From contig CBDCGX010000032.1 of assembly GCA_965216965.1 (NCBI GenBank), forward strand, positions 1 through 64,000: a DNA stretch of 64,000 nucleotides, written 5' to 3'. The stretch is from CBDAKK01 sp965216965 (GTDB lineage Bacteria; Spirochaetota; Spirochaetia; WTKD01; G963693115). The notes under the pieces were generated by a model. The model was not told the origin of the DNA. It was given only the letters and a program-made list of their open reading frames with translations, and did not search any database. This document shows positions 29,879-39,729 of this stretch, one piece after another (positions within the stretch are counted from its first letter, which is position 1; every line of letters begins with the position of its first letter). A program made the position numbers and the translations under genes.

Positions 29879-30679
29879 ATGGAAAGAATACTTTTATGTA
29901 TTAGTTATAGTGGGAAAAGATTTAATGGCTTTCAGCTGCAACAGGATGTACGCACAGTTCAGGGGGTATTAGAAAATGCAATAACAGCCATATATGGATA
30001 TCCTATACGGATACATGCGGCTGGACGCACGGATACCGCTGTTCATGCATTGAGGCAGTATGTACATTTTGATATTACTACAAAAAGCCCTATACCTATT
30101 GAACGACTCTATATGTTACTTAATTCAAAGTTAGATGCTGATATACGAGTTGAATATTCTAGAAAAGTAGATGAAGATTTTCATTCAAGATATAGTGCTA
30201 TAAAGCGGACTTACTGTTATAGCATGTATCCGTGTATAACTCTTCCTGCCCCTTATAGCGATATTACGGTAGGGGTGCCGCTTTTGATGAATTGGAAATT
30301 GTTTTTGCAAGAAGCAAAAAAATGTATAGGTACTCATGATTTTGCTTTGTTTACTGTTGGAGTAGATCAACAGACTTCTACAATACGATCTATACATGAT
30401 GTTGCTCTCATATATAGGGAACCCTTCTTCCATTTTTATATAAGTGCCAATGGATTTTTATGGAAAATGGTACGCAATATAGTAGGGTTTTTAATACGTA
30501 AGGCATCACAAAAAAGATGTCATGTTTCAATCCAGGATGTACTTTCTACTTCTTCTGCTTTATATGCATTGCAAAAGAAAAAATTCATAACACCCGCACA
30601 ACCTCAAGGACTTTACTTATATGAGGTACAATATAAACATGAGTATGGGTTATTGTACAGATCAATTCCTTTGGAGTAA
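29879..30679 (+). CDS. truA: tRNA pseudouridine synthase A
   Basis: Converts uridines 38-40 in tRNA anticodon arms to pseudouridine. The 266-aa protein has the active-site block AGRTDTAVHA with catalytic Asp52, and the family sequences YSGKRFNGFQLQ and ANGFLWKMVRNIVGFL. No Shine-Dalgarno sequence is seen. A weak TAACTA lies 6 nt before the ATG, again hinting at a short leader. Confidence 0.94.
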   Translation: MERILLCISYSGKRFNGFQLQQDVRTVQGVLENAITAIYGYPIRIHAAGRTDTAVHALRQYVHFDITTKSPIPIERLYMLLNSKLDADIRVEYSRKVDEDFHSRYSAIKRTYCYSMYPCITLPAPYSDITVGVPLLMNWKLFLQEAKKCIGTHDFALFTVGVDQQTSTIRSIHDVALIYREPFFHFYISANGFLWKMVRNIVGFLIRKASQKRCHVSIQDVLSTSSALYALQKKKFITPAQPQGLYLYEVQYKHEYGLLYRSIPLE

Positions 30680-30691
30680 TATATAGTTCGC

Positions 30692-31396
30692 ATGCAAATT
30701 ATTGATAATAAGAGAAATTATAAGAATTCTTTAGAAAAGATAATACAAGACGCAATAGATATGCTTAAATATGGATTTATTTATAATAGGAAAGACAAGA
30801 GAGAGGGGAATGTGTCGGGTGAATCGCTAGATGACATTGTAGATAAGGTGAAGAATTGTAACAGGTGTGCATTGCATTCTATGCGTACCCATGCAGTTCC
30901 AGGCGAAGGAGTTAAGAATCCTATTGTTATGGTAGTTGGTGAGGCACCTGGTGCTATGGAGGATAAAAAAGGTCTTCCTTTTGTTGGACCTGCGGGAGAA
31001 TATTTAGATACATGGCTTGCAGCAATTTCGCTTTATAGAACGAAGAATATATTTATAACAAATGTTGTGAAATGTCGCCCCAAAAACAACAGGGACCCTA
31101 TGCCCCATGAATATGAGGCTTGCAATATGTTTTTGATGCGACAAGTGGAAATACTAGCTCCTACATGCATCCTTGCAGTAGGGAGAATTGCGGGTCGTAT
31201 TCTTTGTGAAAAAGACGAAACTACAACGCTTGCGAGTATGAGAGGGACTATGTATAAATATTTACATATTCCTATATTTGTAACATACCATCCTAGTGCA
31301 GTTTTACGTAGAAATACTTTACGAAAATATGTCTGGGAAGATTTGAAGAGGATGCAAAGATATCTTAGAGATCATGAGCCTAAGTATACGAAGTAA
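30692..31396 (+). CDS. family 4 uracil-DNA glycosylase
   Basis: Removes uracil from DNA. The 234-aa protein has four Cys for an iron-sulfur cluster (56, 59, 128, 144), motif A GEAPGAMED, and the C-terminal HPSAVLR motif. This is the 4Fe-4S UDGa class rather than Ung. The N-terminal 40 residues are a Lys/Arg-rich extension not usually conserved. It is followed 4 nt later by priA, a DNA-metabolism neighbour. Confidence 0.9.
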   Translation: MQIIDNKRNYKNSLEKIIQDAIDMLKYGFIYNRKDKREGNVSGESLDDIVDKVKNCNRCALHSMRTHAVPGEGVKNPIVMVVGEAPGAMEDKKGLPFVGPAGEYLDTWLAAISLYRTKNIFITNVVKCRPKNNRDPMPHEYEACNMFLMRQVEILAPTCILAVGRIAGRILCEKDETTTLASMRGTMYKYLHIPIFVTYHPSAVLRRNTLRKYVWEDLKRMQRYLRDHEPKYTK

Positions 31397-31400
31397 CCGC

Positions 31401-33419
31401 ATGCCATATTATCAATTAGTATTTAACAAACCCCAGATAGATTCTTATACATACTACTCAGAAATATCCATACCAATTCTTGCTCGGGTAGAAGCATATT
31501 TATTATCAAAAAAATACATTGCAATTGTTATTGAAGAGACAGATCCTCATAAAATATCTATTCTTTTACAGAAGGATATCCGTATAAAAACTATTCAACG
31601 GGTGATAGATAATAATCCTTTGCTTACTATAGAACAACTTAAACTTGCTCAATGGATGAGTAAATACTATGTTACATCTTTAGGAGAATGCTTATTTACC
31701 ATACTTCCATCTGCACAAAGAGAAGTTGTTTTTGTTCCTTCTCAATCTAAGATAGGAGAATTTGCTAATAAGGCTCCAGTTCTTACGGAAGATCAAGAAT
31801 CTGGAGTTCAGGAAATACTTAAAGAATATAAAAAAGAGAAGAAGAGACATATATACATAAGTGGAATTACTGGATCTGGAAAAACAGAAGTGTTTTTGAA
31901 GTCTGCACAGTATATGATACAGCAGGGGAAACAAGTAATATATCTTGTTCCCGAGATATCTCTTGTAATACAAAATTATTTATTGTTTTGTAAACGATTT
32001 GGAAAAGACAACGTAGCAATACTTCATTCAGGCTTAACCTCTTCGCAGAGACTTAAAGAATGGAATAGAATAGCATGTGGAGATGCACATATTATATTGG
32101 GAGTACGAAGTGCAATATTTGCTCCTGTGAAAAAGTTATCTCTTATTGTAATAGATGAAGAACATGACACATCATATAAATCAAATTCTGCACCACGATA
32201 TCATGCGAGACAGGTTGCTTTTAAAAGAGCACTATTGCACAATGCTATTGTAGCAATGGCATCGGCAACGCCATCGCTTGAGAGTTATTATCATATAAAA
32301 AATGGAAATTTTGTTTCGTACCATCTTTCTAAAAGGGTTGGGGGAGGCGTTATGCCTCATATACAAATAGTTCCAATGAATCATACAATAGGGTGTATAT
32401 CTCCCGTGTTAAAGAGTGAGATGCATAATACCCTTAAAAAAGGGAAACAGGTTTTATTACTTTTAAATAGACGAGGATTTTCAAATACATTTTTATGTGA
32501 ACATTGTGGAAGTGTTATTCATTGTCCGCATTGCTCTGTACATCTTGTATATCATAAAGAGAAAAATGAGAGGAAATTATGCTGTCATCATTGTGGTCAT
32601 AAAGAAGTAATTCCAGATTTTTGCCCTTCTTGTGGTTATGTTAAGTTAAAAGTAAAGGGATGGGGAACTCAAAGAGTTGAGGAGGAGCTAAAAAAAATAC
32701 TTCCACAATACGTCATAGGACGTCTTGATTCTGATGTGTTGGTAGACAAAAAAGGGACTGAAAAAATACTAGAATCTTTTTACAAGAAGGATATACACAT
32801 CCTTATAGGAACGCAAATGATTGCAAAAGGAATGAATTTTCCTTCTCTACAACTTGTAGGGGTGCTTTTTGCAGATGGGATGTTTTCTTTGCCTGATTTT
32901 AGGGCTAATGAAAGAGCATTTTCTTTACTTACCCAAGTATCTGGTCGATCGGGGCGGTTTTATTCAGATGGAAAAGTAATCATACAGACATTTATGAATA
33001 ACAACCCATTACTTGATGCTTTAGTTCAAAACAAACAAGATGATTTTTATGATCAAGAACTTGATCGTAGAAAAATGTTTTCACTTGTTCCTTTTTGTAG
33101 AATAATGAGGCTTGTTTTTAGGGGGAAGAATGAGGATAAGGTTTCTCGTATTGCTTCTGATTTTATGCAAGAGGTACAGTCTTTTGTAAAAGAAAGCGAT
33201 AAAGATTGGAGCTCTCATTTTACTATAGTGGGTCCTACAGCATGTGCTATTTCAAAACTTGCCCAACAATATAGAATTCATGTACTATTAAGTTCTCAAA
33301 GTCAGAAAACACTTGTAACATTGGTGCGATCTGTACTTATAGAAAAGAAATTTCAAAGAAAAACCAATTCGCAATCTGTGTATGTAGAGATAGATCCTGA
33401 TCCGCAATGGCTTATGTAA
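31401..33419 (+). CDS. priA: primosomal helicase PriA
   Basis: A 3'-5' DNA helicase that reloads the replisome at stalled forks. About 672 aa, with Walker A GITGSGKTE, DEEH box VIDEEHD, a zinc domain with paired cysteines (CEHCG..CPHC, CCHHCG, CPSCG), and the helicase C-terminal motif QVSGRSGR. The ATG at 31401 (MPYYQLVFN) matches the family's start; the frame opens earlier at 31374, overlapping the UDG gene. All key residues are present. Confidence 0.93.
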   Translation: MPYYQLVFNKPQIDSYTYYSEISIPILARVEAYLLSKKYIAIVIEETDPHKISILLQKDIRIKTIQRVIDNNPLLTIEQLKLAQWMSKYYVTSLGECLFTILPSAQREVVFVPSQSKIGEFANKAPVLTEDQESGVQEILKEYKKEKKRHIYISGITGSGKTEVFLKSAQYMIQQGKQVIYLVPEISLVIQNYLLFCKRFGKDNVAILHSGLTSSQRLKEWNRIACGDAHIILGVRSAIFAPVKKLSLIVIDEEHDTSYKSNSAPRYHARQVAFKRALLHNAIVAMASATPSLESYYHIKNGNFVSYHLSKRVGGGVMPHIQIVPMNHTIGCISPVLKSEMHNTLKKGKQVLLLLNRRGFSNTFLCEHCGSVIHCPHCSVHLVYHKEKNERKLCCHHCGHKEVIPDFCPSCGYVKLKVKGWGTQRVEEELKKILPQYVIGRLDSDVLVDKKGTEKILESFYKKDIHILIGTQMIAKGMNFPSLQLVGVLFADGMFSLPDFRANERAFSLLTQVSGRSGRFYSDGKVIIQTFMNNNPLLDALVQNKQDDFYDQELDRRKMFSLVPFCRIMRLVFRGKNEDKVSRIASDFMQEVQSFVKESDKDWSSHFTIVGPTACAISKLAQQYRIHVLLSSQSQKTLVTLVRSVLIEKKFQRKTNSQSVYVEIDPDPQWLM

Positions 33420-33536
33420 AAAAAATATAGACAAAATAGAAAAAAGTTCTTATACTAATAAAAGTAGGAAGATAGTATCTGTGCTTCTTGTATTGGTATT
33501 TTCGTAAATGATACTAAAATAAAATGGAGAGAATAT

Positions 33537-34232
33537 ATGAATTCACATAATATTTTAACAACGCAGCAATTGCGTGTAAAAAGTATACTCAAAAACACTT
33601 ATTTATGGATGTCTTTTGGGCTTATACTTACAGGAATTGTAGCACTTATGTCTGCATCTTCAAATCTTGTCGTTGCAATGCAACGATCACAATTCATGCT
33701 TTTTGGACTTATAATTATAGAGTTTGGGCTTGTGTTTTATTTAAGTGCACGAATTATGACAATGAAAGCTACTAATGCCGCATTATTGTTTATAGTATAT
33801 TCAATATTGAATGGAGTTACGCTTTCAATAATCTTTCTTGTATATACAAAACAGAGTATATATCAGGCTTTCTTTGTTGCGGGCGGAGCTTTTGCAGGAA
33901 TGAGCGTATATGCAATGACAACAAAGAAAGATCTTACAGGTATGGGAAAATATCTCATTATGGGCTTGTGGGGTCTTATTGTTATGTCTTTACTTAATAT
34001 ATTTATTCCTTCTTCGGGCTTTACTAATTTAATATCGCTAGTAGGCCTTTTATTGTTTCTAGGGCTTACTGCGTACGATACCCAAATTATAATGAAATGG
34101 AGCAATGAATATACTGATACTGCAAGCGATGAGAATTATCTTAGAATATCAATTTTAGGTGCGCTAAAATTATATCTTGATTTCATAAATATATTTTTAT
34201 TCCTTCTTCGTTTTATGGGAAGAAGACAATAA
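33537..34232 (+). CDS. Bax inhibitor-1/YccA-like membrane protein
   Basis: A 231-aa integral membrane protein with seven hydrophobic segments, matching the BI-1/YccA family, which includes pH-sensitive calcium-leak channels and FtsH-modulating proteins. Features are the N-terminal TYLWMSFGLILTGIVA, the middle MSVYAMTTKKDLTGMG and the C-terminal LYLDFINIFLFLLR. A GGAGAG lies just upstream of the ATG. It has its own transcription context, not part of an operon. Confidence 0.88.
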   Translation: MNSHNILTTQQLRVKSILKNTYLWMSFGLILTGIVALMSASSNLVVAMQRSQFMLFGLIIIEFGLVFYLSARIMTMKATNAALLFIVYSILNGVTLSIIFLVYTKQSIYQAFFVAGGAFAGMSVYAMTTKKDLTGMGKYLIMGLWGLIVMSLLNIFIPSSGFTNLISLVGLLLFLGLTAYDTQIIMKWSNEYTDTASDENYLRISILGALKLYLDFINIFLFLLRFMGRRQ

Positions 34233-34301
34233 ACGAGTTGTATGTATTGGTAAAAAAACATATTTTATTTACTATAGCATATAGTAAATGACGGGAAAAT
34301 T

Positions 34302-34794
34302 ATGCCATTAGAAAAACATATTGCGAAAGCTTTTAATCTAAGGGGTAATAATTGGTTGAAACATGCAACCCCTTGGTCTATTTGGACAAGATTTGCGACC
34401 TTGCCTTTTAAAATTTTAGCAATTTGGTCTCGGGCTTGGATAAGTTGGTATAGTGGTATTCCGATTTTTATTCTTATCTTTTGGCTTGCAATGAATCCAA
34501 ATCTTTTTAAGAAGCCTATATCTTTTAATAATTGGGGTTCAAAATCTGTGCTTGGAGAAAAATTCTGGTCTGAGAGAAAACATAATCCTGTTCCCGAATA
34601 TCACAAAACACTTATTACGATTCTTACTATTTTACAAGGGGGTAGGGACAATTATCTTGGCTATTGGTTTATGGAAACTTGATATATACCTTGTTATTAT
34701 TGGAACAATAATCGTTTATTTCTCAAAGATGTGGTTTTTAGACAGGATGGTATGGATATATGAGGAGATGAGTGTACAAGTGCCTAACAAATAA
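34302..34794 (+). CDS. DUF6653-like membrane protein, frameshifted in this sequence
   Basis: Two frames together give one about 163-aa membrane protein. The first frame reads to LTILQGG and then runs to an early stop. The second continues with VGTIILAIGLWKLDIYLVII and DRMVWIYEEM. The join is the G5 run at 34638-34642; removing one G restores the frame. The family is a small uncharacterised integral membrane protein with three to four segments and a conserved NNWGSKSVLGEKFW block. The break is either a sequence error or a young mutation. Confidence 0.65.
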
Positions 34795-34856
34795 GCCCTA
34801 TTTCTAATTTTCTCTATTGCTAATTATTTTTTATTTCAAAGAAACTATATTTTGTG

Positions 34857-35915
34857 TTAAGAACATATGCTTTTGATATAGTCATATGGTCTTTGTTTGT
34901 AGGCTTTTTTTATTTTTTTGTTGTTTATGAGTAATTTTGTTTCTTGTATAAAACGAGAAATTGACATACATCGGAGATATGCATCTTCAAATAGTGATGT
35001 GTTCTCTTCATATATAGATATAAGAGCAAAGAAGGCATTGTTATATTTTGTAAAATTTATATTTTTATAGATATCTGTGGCAAAAAGCGAATCATAATTT
35101 TTTTCAAAAGAATCTTGGAATGTTTTGAGTATTTCTTTTTTCTGAGATAGTTTTTCTTCTTCGGTTAGGTTATTATCGCTATACATAGCGTTGAGTGTGT
35201 CTTTTATTTCTAAAAGGAGTTTCCTAAATATTACAGATTCTTTTTCGTGTATTTTTCTTTCTTTATATTGGTCTGAGTTACGTCCGTATTTTTTAGTAAT
35301 ATATTCTTCTGCACCTTTTCTTCCAATAAACGTTGCAAGTTGTTCGTTAAAAGAGCTTTGTTTTTTTAGCCATATGGTGGCATGTACTTGTTCGTGTATA
35401 AGCGTTTCTGCGAGATCATATTCGCTATAGAGTTTCATAAAGGAGTAGAGGGGGTCAGGAAGTACACCTAGTGTGCTAAATGCCCGTACGCCGCGAATAT
35501 AGGTGTCGTATCCTTTTTTTTGTAGTTTTTTTGCTTCTTGCTTTGCATCATCTAATATATAAAACCCTCTATAAGGGAGGCGTCCGACAAAAGGATACGG
35601 CCAATGATAAGCTTCTATTTTTGTTTTGGGTGATGCTTGAAGTACAGATAAAAGATAATTCCTATTGAGTTCTACATACCGTGTGTAACTTTTTCCTAAG
35701 TTAAGAGAAAATGTATCTTTGGAAAAACTTCGTATTTCTTGCACATGTTGTAATAATTGTCTCGTTTCATTTGGAAGCATAGAGTCTTTGAGGAGAGTGT
35801 TTATTTTTTTCCCCGAGTAAGAATAATTAAGAAGATAATATCCCTGCGTTGTGTAGTAACACGAACCTAAAAAAAGAATAATAGGCATTGCAAAAAGAAT
35901 GAGGATATATTTCAT
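34857..35915 (-). CDS. predicted lipoprotein aminopeptidase-type metalloprotease (PF10023)
   Basis: A 352-aa protein with a lipoprotein signal ending FLGSC (Cys19), followed by YYTTQGYYLL. The zinc-binding HEQVH (His174, Glu175, His178) sits in ETLIHEQVHATIW, as in the PF10023 predicted aminopeptidase family. A second block, GVRAFSTLGVLPDPL, is also typical. It is likely periplasmic and membrane-anchored; activity is unproven for most members. It is divergent from recJ. Confidence 0.82.
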   Translation of the reverse strand: MKYILILFAMPIILFLGSCYYTTQGYYLLNYSYSGKKINTLLKDSMLPNETRQLLQHVQEIRSFSKDTFSLNLGKSYTRYVELNRNYLLSVLQASPKTKIEAYHWPYPFVGRLPYRGFYILDDAKQEAKKLQKKGYDTYIRGVRAFSTLGVLPDPLYSFMKLYSEYDLAETLIHEQVHATIWLKKQSSFNEQLATFIGRKGAEEYITKKYGRNSDQYKERKIHEKESVIFRKLLLEIKDTLNAMYSDNNLTEEEKLSQKKEILKTFQDSFEKNYDSLFATDIYKNINFTKYNNAFFALISIYEENTSLFEDAYLRCMSISRFIQETKLLINNKKIKKAYKQRPYDYIKSICS

Positions 35916-36039
35916 ACTGCATTAAGTGTACCATATATATACTATTTGCATTTATAAAATGAATATTTTTCAATTATATTAGGGTAAGGAATAGTATAAT
36001 TATAGTAACCGTTTCTAAGGATATATAAATTGTAATATT

Positions 36040-38205
36040 ATGGCATGGAAAAAAACTGAAATTGATAAAGAACTTGTAAGACATATCTCTCAAAAATATA
36101 ATATTCCATTGATGAATGCAATTGTTTTAGTAAGAAGGGGTATTGTTGAGGGAGAGAATATCAAGTTTTTTTTAGAAACAGATATTAACTATTTATATCA
36201 ACCATTCTTATTTCTTCAGATGGAGCAGGCTATTGATCGAATACTAAAGGCAAAGGAAGAGGGAGAGAAGGTGCTTGTGTTTGGTGATAGAGATGCAGAT
36301 GGTATGGTTGGAACAACTATTGTAGTTCAATCTTTAAGAGAATACGGAATAAACACTGTGTGGAAGGTTCCACTTTCCGAAAGTGGATATGGGCTTTCTC
36401 TTGAATCAATTGCAAAAGGAGCAAAAGAAGGAGTTACTCTTATAGTTACTATAGATTGCGGAATCAGTAGTGTTGAAGAAGTTGATTATGCAAATAAGTT
36501 AGGTATTGATGTTTTAATATTTGATCACCACAATACACCACAAAAACTTCCTGATGCTTTTGCAATAGTGAATCCAAAGCGAGAGAAAGAACAGTACCCT
36601 TTTAATGATATTTGTGCGGGAGTGTTAGCACTCAAATTGAGAGTTGCACTTGCTCTAGCTCATACTAATCTCTTTAAACAAGAATATTGTCTTTTAAATG
36701 TTGTGCCCTTACAAGGAGCACATCGATTTGATGTAATGTGCGTGCGCAATCTTGTTTCCCAATGGAAAAAGAGTATTACTGTGGCAGAAGATAATGCAGA
36801 CATGATGATAGAGAGGCTTGTTGGTGTTTTGGGTGATAATCCAATTATTATATATAACAAAATACAACAAGAACGCCTCATACGTATTGCTCTAGGAGAA
36901 AAAATAGATATATATTGCGAAGATATACAAAAAATTGCATGCAAACATATTCCGGCTCTTAAAGATAAGTCTTTATTATATATATGTGAGAATACGAGGT
37001 ATTTTACATATATGGATTCAAGCTCCGATGTGGTAGAAAAAAATAGAAATGAAATTGATGCCCTTTTTAGGATATATCAGCTTGTAAATTTTAAAGAGCA
37101 AAAGGAGCTGTGTCATAGTATTGAATCTGTGATAGATTTGGCTGCACTTGCTACAGTAGCAGATATTATGCCTGTAATGGATGAGAATCGTATTGTGCTT
37201 TACAATGGCATGCGTAAGTTAGAAAATAGTCCCTCGGTGGGTATTCGGGGCCTTTTGAAAACTATAGGACTTGAGAAGAAAAAGATACAAACAAAGACAA
37301 TCGGATGGAGAATAACGCCTATTATCAATGCAAGCGGAAGAATGGGAGAAGCGGATAAAGGAGTTGAACTCTTACTTGAAACTAATCCTCAAAAGGCGCT
37401 TGAAAAGGCACAATATTTAGTTCTACTTAATGATAAGCGAAAGAAGCAGATGGCAAAATATAAAAACGAGCTTGCAGAACAAGCAGAGAAGAGCCTGAAA
37501 GAAAATACAGATATAATTGTTGTTTATAATCCTAAAATACCTCACACCTTTACAGGAATACTTGCAGGACAGTTTGAGAGGAAATATAATGTGCCTACAA
37601 TTGTGCTTTCTGAAAGAAATGACGATGTTATAAGTGGTTCCATGCGTTGTCATCATAGTTTTTGTGCGACAAAGTTTTTTGAGAGGCTTTCGTCATGGTT
37701 AATAGATTTTGGCGGTCATAAGGCGGCGGCAGGGTTTTCTATCCCAAAAGAAAAAAAGGATGATTTTTTAGCAGATCTTTCTAGAGTGTTTGTAGAATAT
37801 AACACACATAATAAGAAACGAGGGAAAGATTCTATCACGTTTGTGGATATAGAAATTCCCCCAGCACATTTCTTACCAAAAGCTATAAAGGATCTTATAC
37901 AGTTTTTTCAACCATATGGCGAAGGGTGGAGTCCTATTTGTGTTCTTTTAGAAAAGGTTCCTATTTGTAGTTGTAATCTTATAGGGAAAAAAGATGAGCA
38001 TATTAAAATGGTTTTACAGATAGGAGAGTATAAAATACCTGCACTTCTTTGGCAATACAAAGAGAAAATATTAAATGATAATATCATAGATTACACAGCA
38101 TTATCTTCTATAAAGAAAGCGTCATTTATAGGTTTTTTCCAGATAGAGAGCTATTTAGAGAGTGAAGTATGTAGTTTCATTGTAGAAGATATGCTTTGGG
38201 AGTAA
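36040..38205 (+). CDS. recJ: single-stranded-DNA exonuclease RecJ
   Basis: A 5'-3' exonuclease for recombination and repair. The 721-aa protein has motif I FGDRDADG (81-88), the DHH box FDHHNTP (DHH at 162-164), and a DHHA1 domain with GGHKAAAGFS. It is longer than the E. coli enzyme (577 aa) because of a large insert (about residues 200-360) with Lys-rich helices; such insertions occur in RecJ of several phyla. All catalytic motifs are intact. Confidence 0.88.
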   Translation: MAWKKTEIDKELVRHISQKYNIPLMNAIVLVRRGIVEGENIKFFLETDINYLYQPFLFLQMEQAIDRILKAKEEGEKVLVFGDRDADGMVGTTIVVQSLREYGINTVWKVPLSESGYGLSLESIAKGAKEGVTLIVTIDCGISSVEEVDYANKLGIDVLIFDHHNTPQKLPDAFAIVNPKREKEQYPFNDICAGVLALKLRVALALAHTNLFKQEYCLLNVVPLQGAHRFDVMCVRNLVSQWKKSITVAEDNADMMIERLVGVLGDNPIIIYNKIQQERLIRIALGEKIDIYCEDIQKIACKHIPALKDKSLLYICENTRYFTYMDSSSDVVEKNRNEIDALFRIYQLVNFKEQKELCHSIESVIDLAALATVADIMPVMDENRIVLYNGMRKLENSPSVGIRGLLKTIGLEKKKIQTKTIGWRITPIINASGRMGEADKGVELLLETNPQKALEKAQYLVLLNDKRKKQMAKYKNELAEQAEKSLKENTDIIVVYNPKIPHTFTGILAGQFERKYNVPTIVLSERNDDVISGSMRCHHSFCATKFFERLSSWLIDFGGHKAAAGFSIPKEKKDDFLADLSRVFVEYNTHNKKRGKDSITFVDIEIPPAHFLPKAIKDLIQFFQPYGEGWSPICVLLEKVPICSCNLIGKKDEHIKMVLQIGEYKIPALLWQYKEKILNDNIIDYTALSSIKKASFIGFFQIESYLESEVCSFIVEDMLWE

Positions 38206-38235
38206 TATGATATAAAGGTAAAGGGGTCGTACGTA

Positions 38236-39258
38236 ATAATATATTTTAAATTTAAAAAGGGGTTATACTCATTTGTAAGGGAGCATAAGAAATTATATTT
38301 TTTCTTATTTATATTTCTTTGTTATTCTTTTATAAGTTATGCGAGTGGCGTAGGAAGTAAAAATGTTTTTTTGCAAGACAATGAAAAGGACGTAGGAATT
38401 ACAAAAAATGTAGGGGTAGGAATTACAGCTGTTCCTGGCGCTGTTGTTGCAATACAAATAAATATACCTAAGAATGAAATTTCTAATTTCACAGTGGTGC
38501 TTATGCAACATGGAACCATTATATTGGAAGACATTCCACTTGTAGAAAATAATGAAGTCGCTATGTTTTTTGTTGCATTATCTTCCATTATAAAAGCAGG
38601 CAGATATGTATTGTTTTTAAAAAAGAATGAATTGCTTTATTATCCATTAGAAATGCTTGTTGTTATAGAAAAGAAATTCAAATCAGAAGAAGTGTTTGTT
38701 AAACCACAAACCGCAAAAATATTAAAACAAGACAAAGAAAAAATTAAACAAGCACGATTCCTTTGGAACTTAACGGGGACTATACTTAAAAAAGATGTAT
38801 ATCAATACGACATGTTTTTGTGTCCAATTAAAACATATAAAAGAATATCAAGTCAGTATGGAGATAGAAGAACATATAAAAGCGGAAAAGACATATATGT
38901 GGGAAGAAGTATTCATAAAGGAATAGATTTTTCTGCAGAGATGGGAACAGATATATATGCACCAGCAAAGGGGAAAGTGGTGTTTGCGGATAATAGGATT
39001 GTTACAGGTAAGACGATAGTATTGGCACATTACCCTGGTGTATATTCTCTTTTTTATCATATGGATGAAATCTCTGTGCAAATAGGACAGGAGGTTACTA
39101 GCAATGACGTGATAGGTAAAGTTGGCAGTACGGGATTTTCTACTGGATCTCATCTTCATTGGGAAGTAAGGGTAAATAATATTCAAGTTAACCCTACTAG
39201 TTTTTTTAAGGAGATGAATAATACTATGCTCATATGGACTCAAAATGGAAAAGAATAA
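38236..39258 (+). CDS. M23-family peptidoglycan peptidase, start codon unclear
   Basis: A secreted LytM-type metallopeptidase acting on peptidoglycan cross-links. The C-terminal M23 domain has SSQYGDRRTY, HKGIDFSAEMGTDIYAP and HLHWEVRVNN, giving the zinc ligands His, Asp and His. Upstream in frame lies a clear signal peptide, KKLYFFLFIFLCYSFISYA, then SGVGSK. However, no ATG, GTG or TTG exists between the preceding in-frame stop (38203) and this signal; the first is TTG 38371, after it. An ATA at 38236 with AAGGGG upstream is one candidate, parallel to rpsU nearby. A sequence error is another. Confidence 0.78.
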   Translation: MIYFKFKKGLYSFVREHKKLYFFLFIFLCYSFISYASGVGSKNVFLQDNEKDVGITKNVGVGITAVPGAVVAIQINIPKNEISNFTVVLMQHGTIILEDIPLVENNEVAMFFVALSSIIKAGRYVLFLKKNELLYYPLEMLVVIEKKFKSEEVFVKPQTAKILKQDKEKIKQARFLWNLTGTILKKDVYQYDMFLCPIKTYKRISSQYGDRRTYKSGKDIYVGRSIHKGIDFSAEMGTDIYAPAKGKVVFADNRIVTGKTIVLAHYPGVYSLFYHMDEISVQIGQEVTSNDVIGKVGSTGFSTGSHLHWEVRVNNIQVNPTSFFKEMNNTMLIWTQNGKE

Positions 39259-39332
39259 GAATTTATATAAAAAAAGCATATTTATAGTTGGCATAATTCT
39301 TGGTATTCTTATATAATATTTTCTATTCTGGC

Positions 39333-39360
39333 TTGACAAATAAAAAACTTTATCTATATC
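39333..39360 (+). promoter_or_regulatory. promoter of rpsU
   Basis: TTGACA (39333-39338), a 16-nt spacer and TATATC (39355-39360). The leader is about 30 nt and includes a perfect AGGAGG. Confidence 0.55.
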
Positions 39361-39397
39361 ATTAACAGTACAGAGTAATTAAAAAAGGAGGTTAGCT

Positions 39398-39610
39398 ATA
39401 GCGGTATCTATTGAAGTAGGTTCTCATGAACCAATGGAAAAAGTACTTAAACGTTTTAAGAGACTTGTAGACAGAGAAGGCATTATAAAAGAGTGTAAGA
39501 AGCGAGAGTTTTATGAGAAGCCATCTATTATTAGAAATAGAAAAAAGAAGTCTCTTCAAAGAAAGATTGAAAAAAAGATTCGTCGTCTTCGTGTTGGAAG
39601 GCATTATTAA
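39398..39610 (+). CDS. rpsU: small ribosomal subunit protein bS21, apparent AUA start
   Basis: A 70-aa S21 protein: AVSIEVGSHEPMEKVLKRFK, then LVDREGIIKECKKREFYEKP, then a basic tail KKKSLQRKIEKKIRRLR. The conserved N-terminus extends to the codon ATA at 39398, which lies 6 nt after a perfect AGGAGG (39386-39391). There is no ATG, GTG or TTG in frame until Met13, inside the conserved region. The sequence therefore argues for a non-canonical AUA start. An alternative is a base error in an ATG. Confidence 0.85.
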   Translation: MAVSIEVGSHEPMEKVLKRFKRLVDREGIIKECKKREFYEKPSIIRNRKKKSLQRKIEKKIRRLRVGRHY

Positions 39611-39729
39611 GAATATTTTGAGACTACGTTTTATCACATTATTTATAAATGATTTATTCTATGGTTGAATAATAGTTTTGCTCTATGATAGCTTCAGTAA
39701 TTATGGTTTTTCATATTATGAAAGGAATC

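Noticed and set aside
34552..34794. The 80-codon frame as a separate gene
   Set aside because: It overlaps and completes the DUF6653-like protein after a one-base shift.
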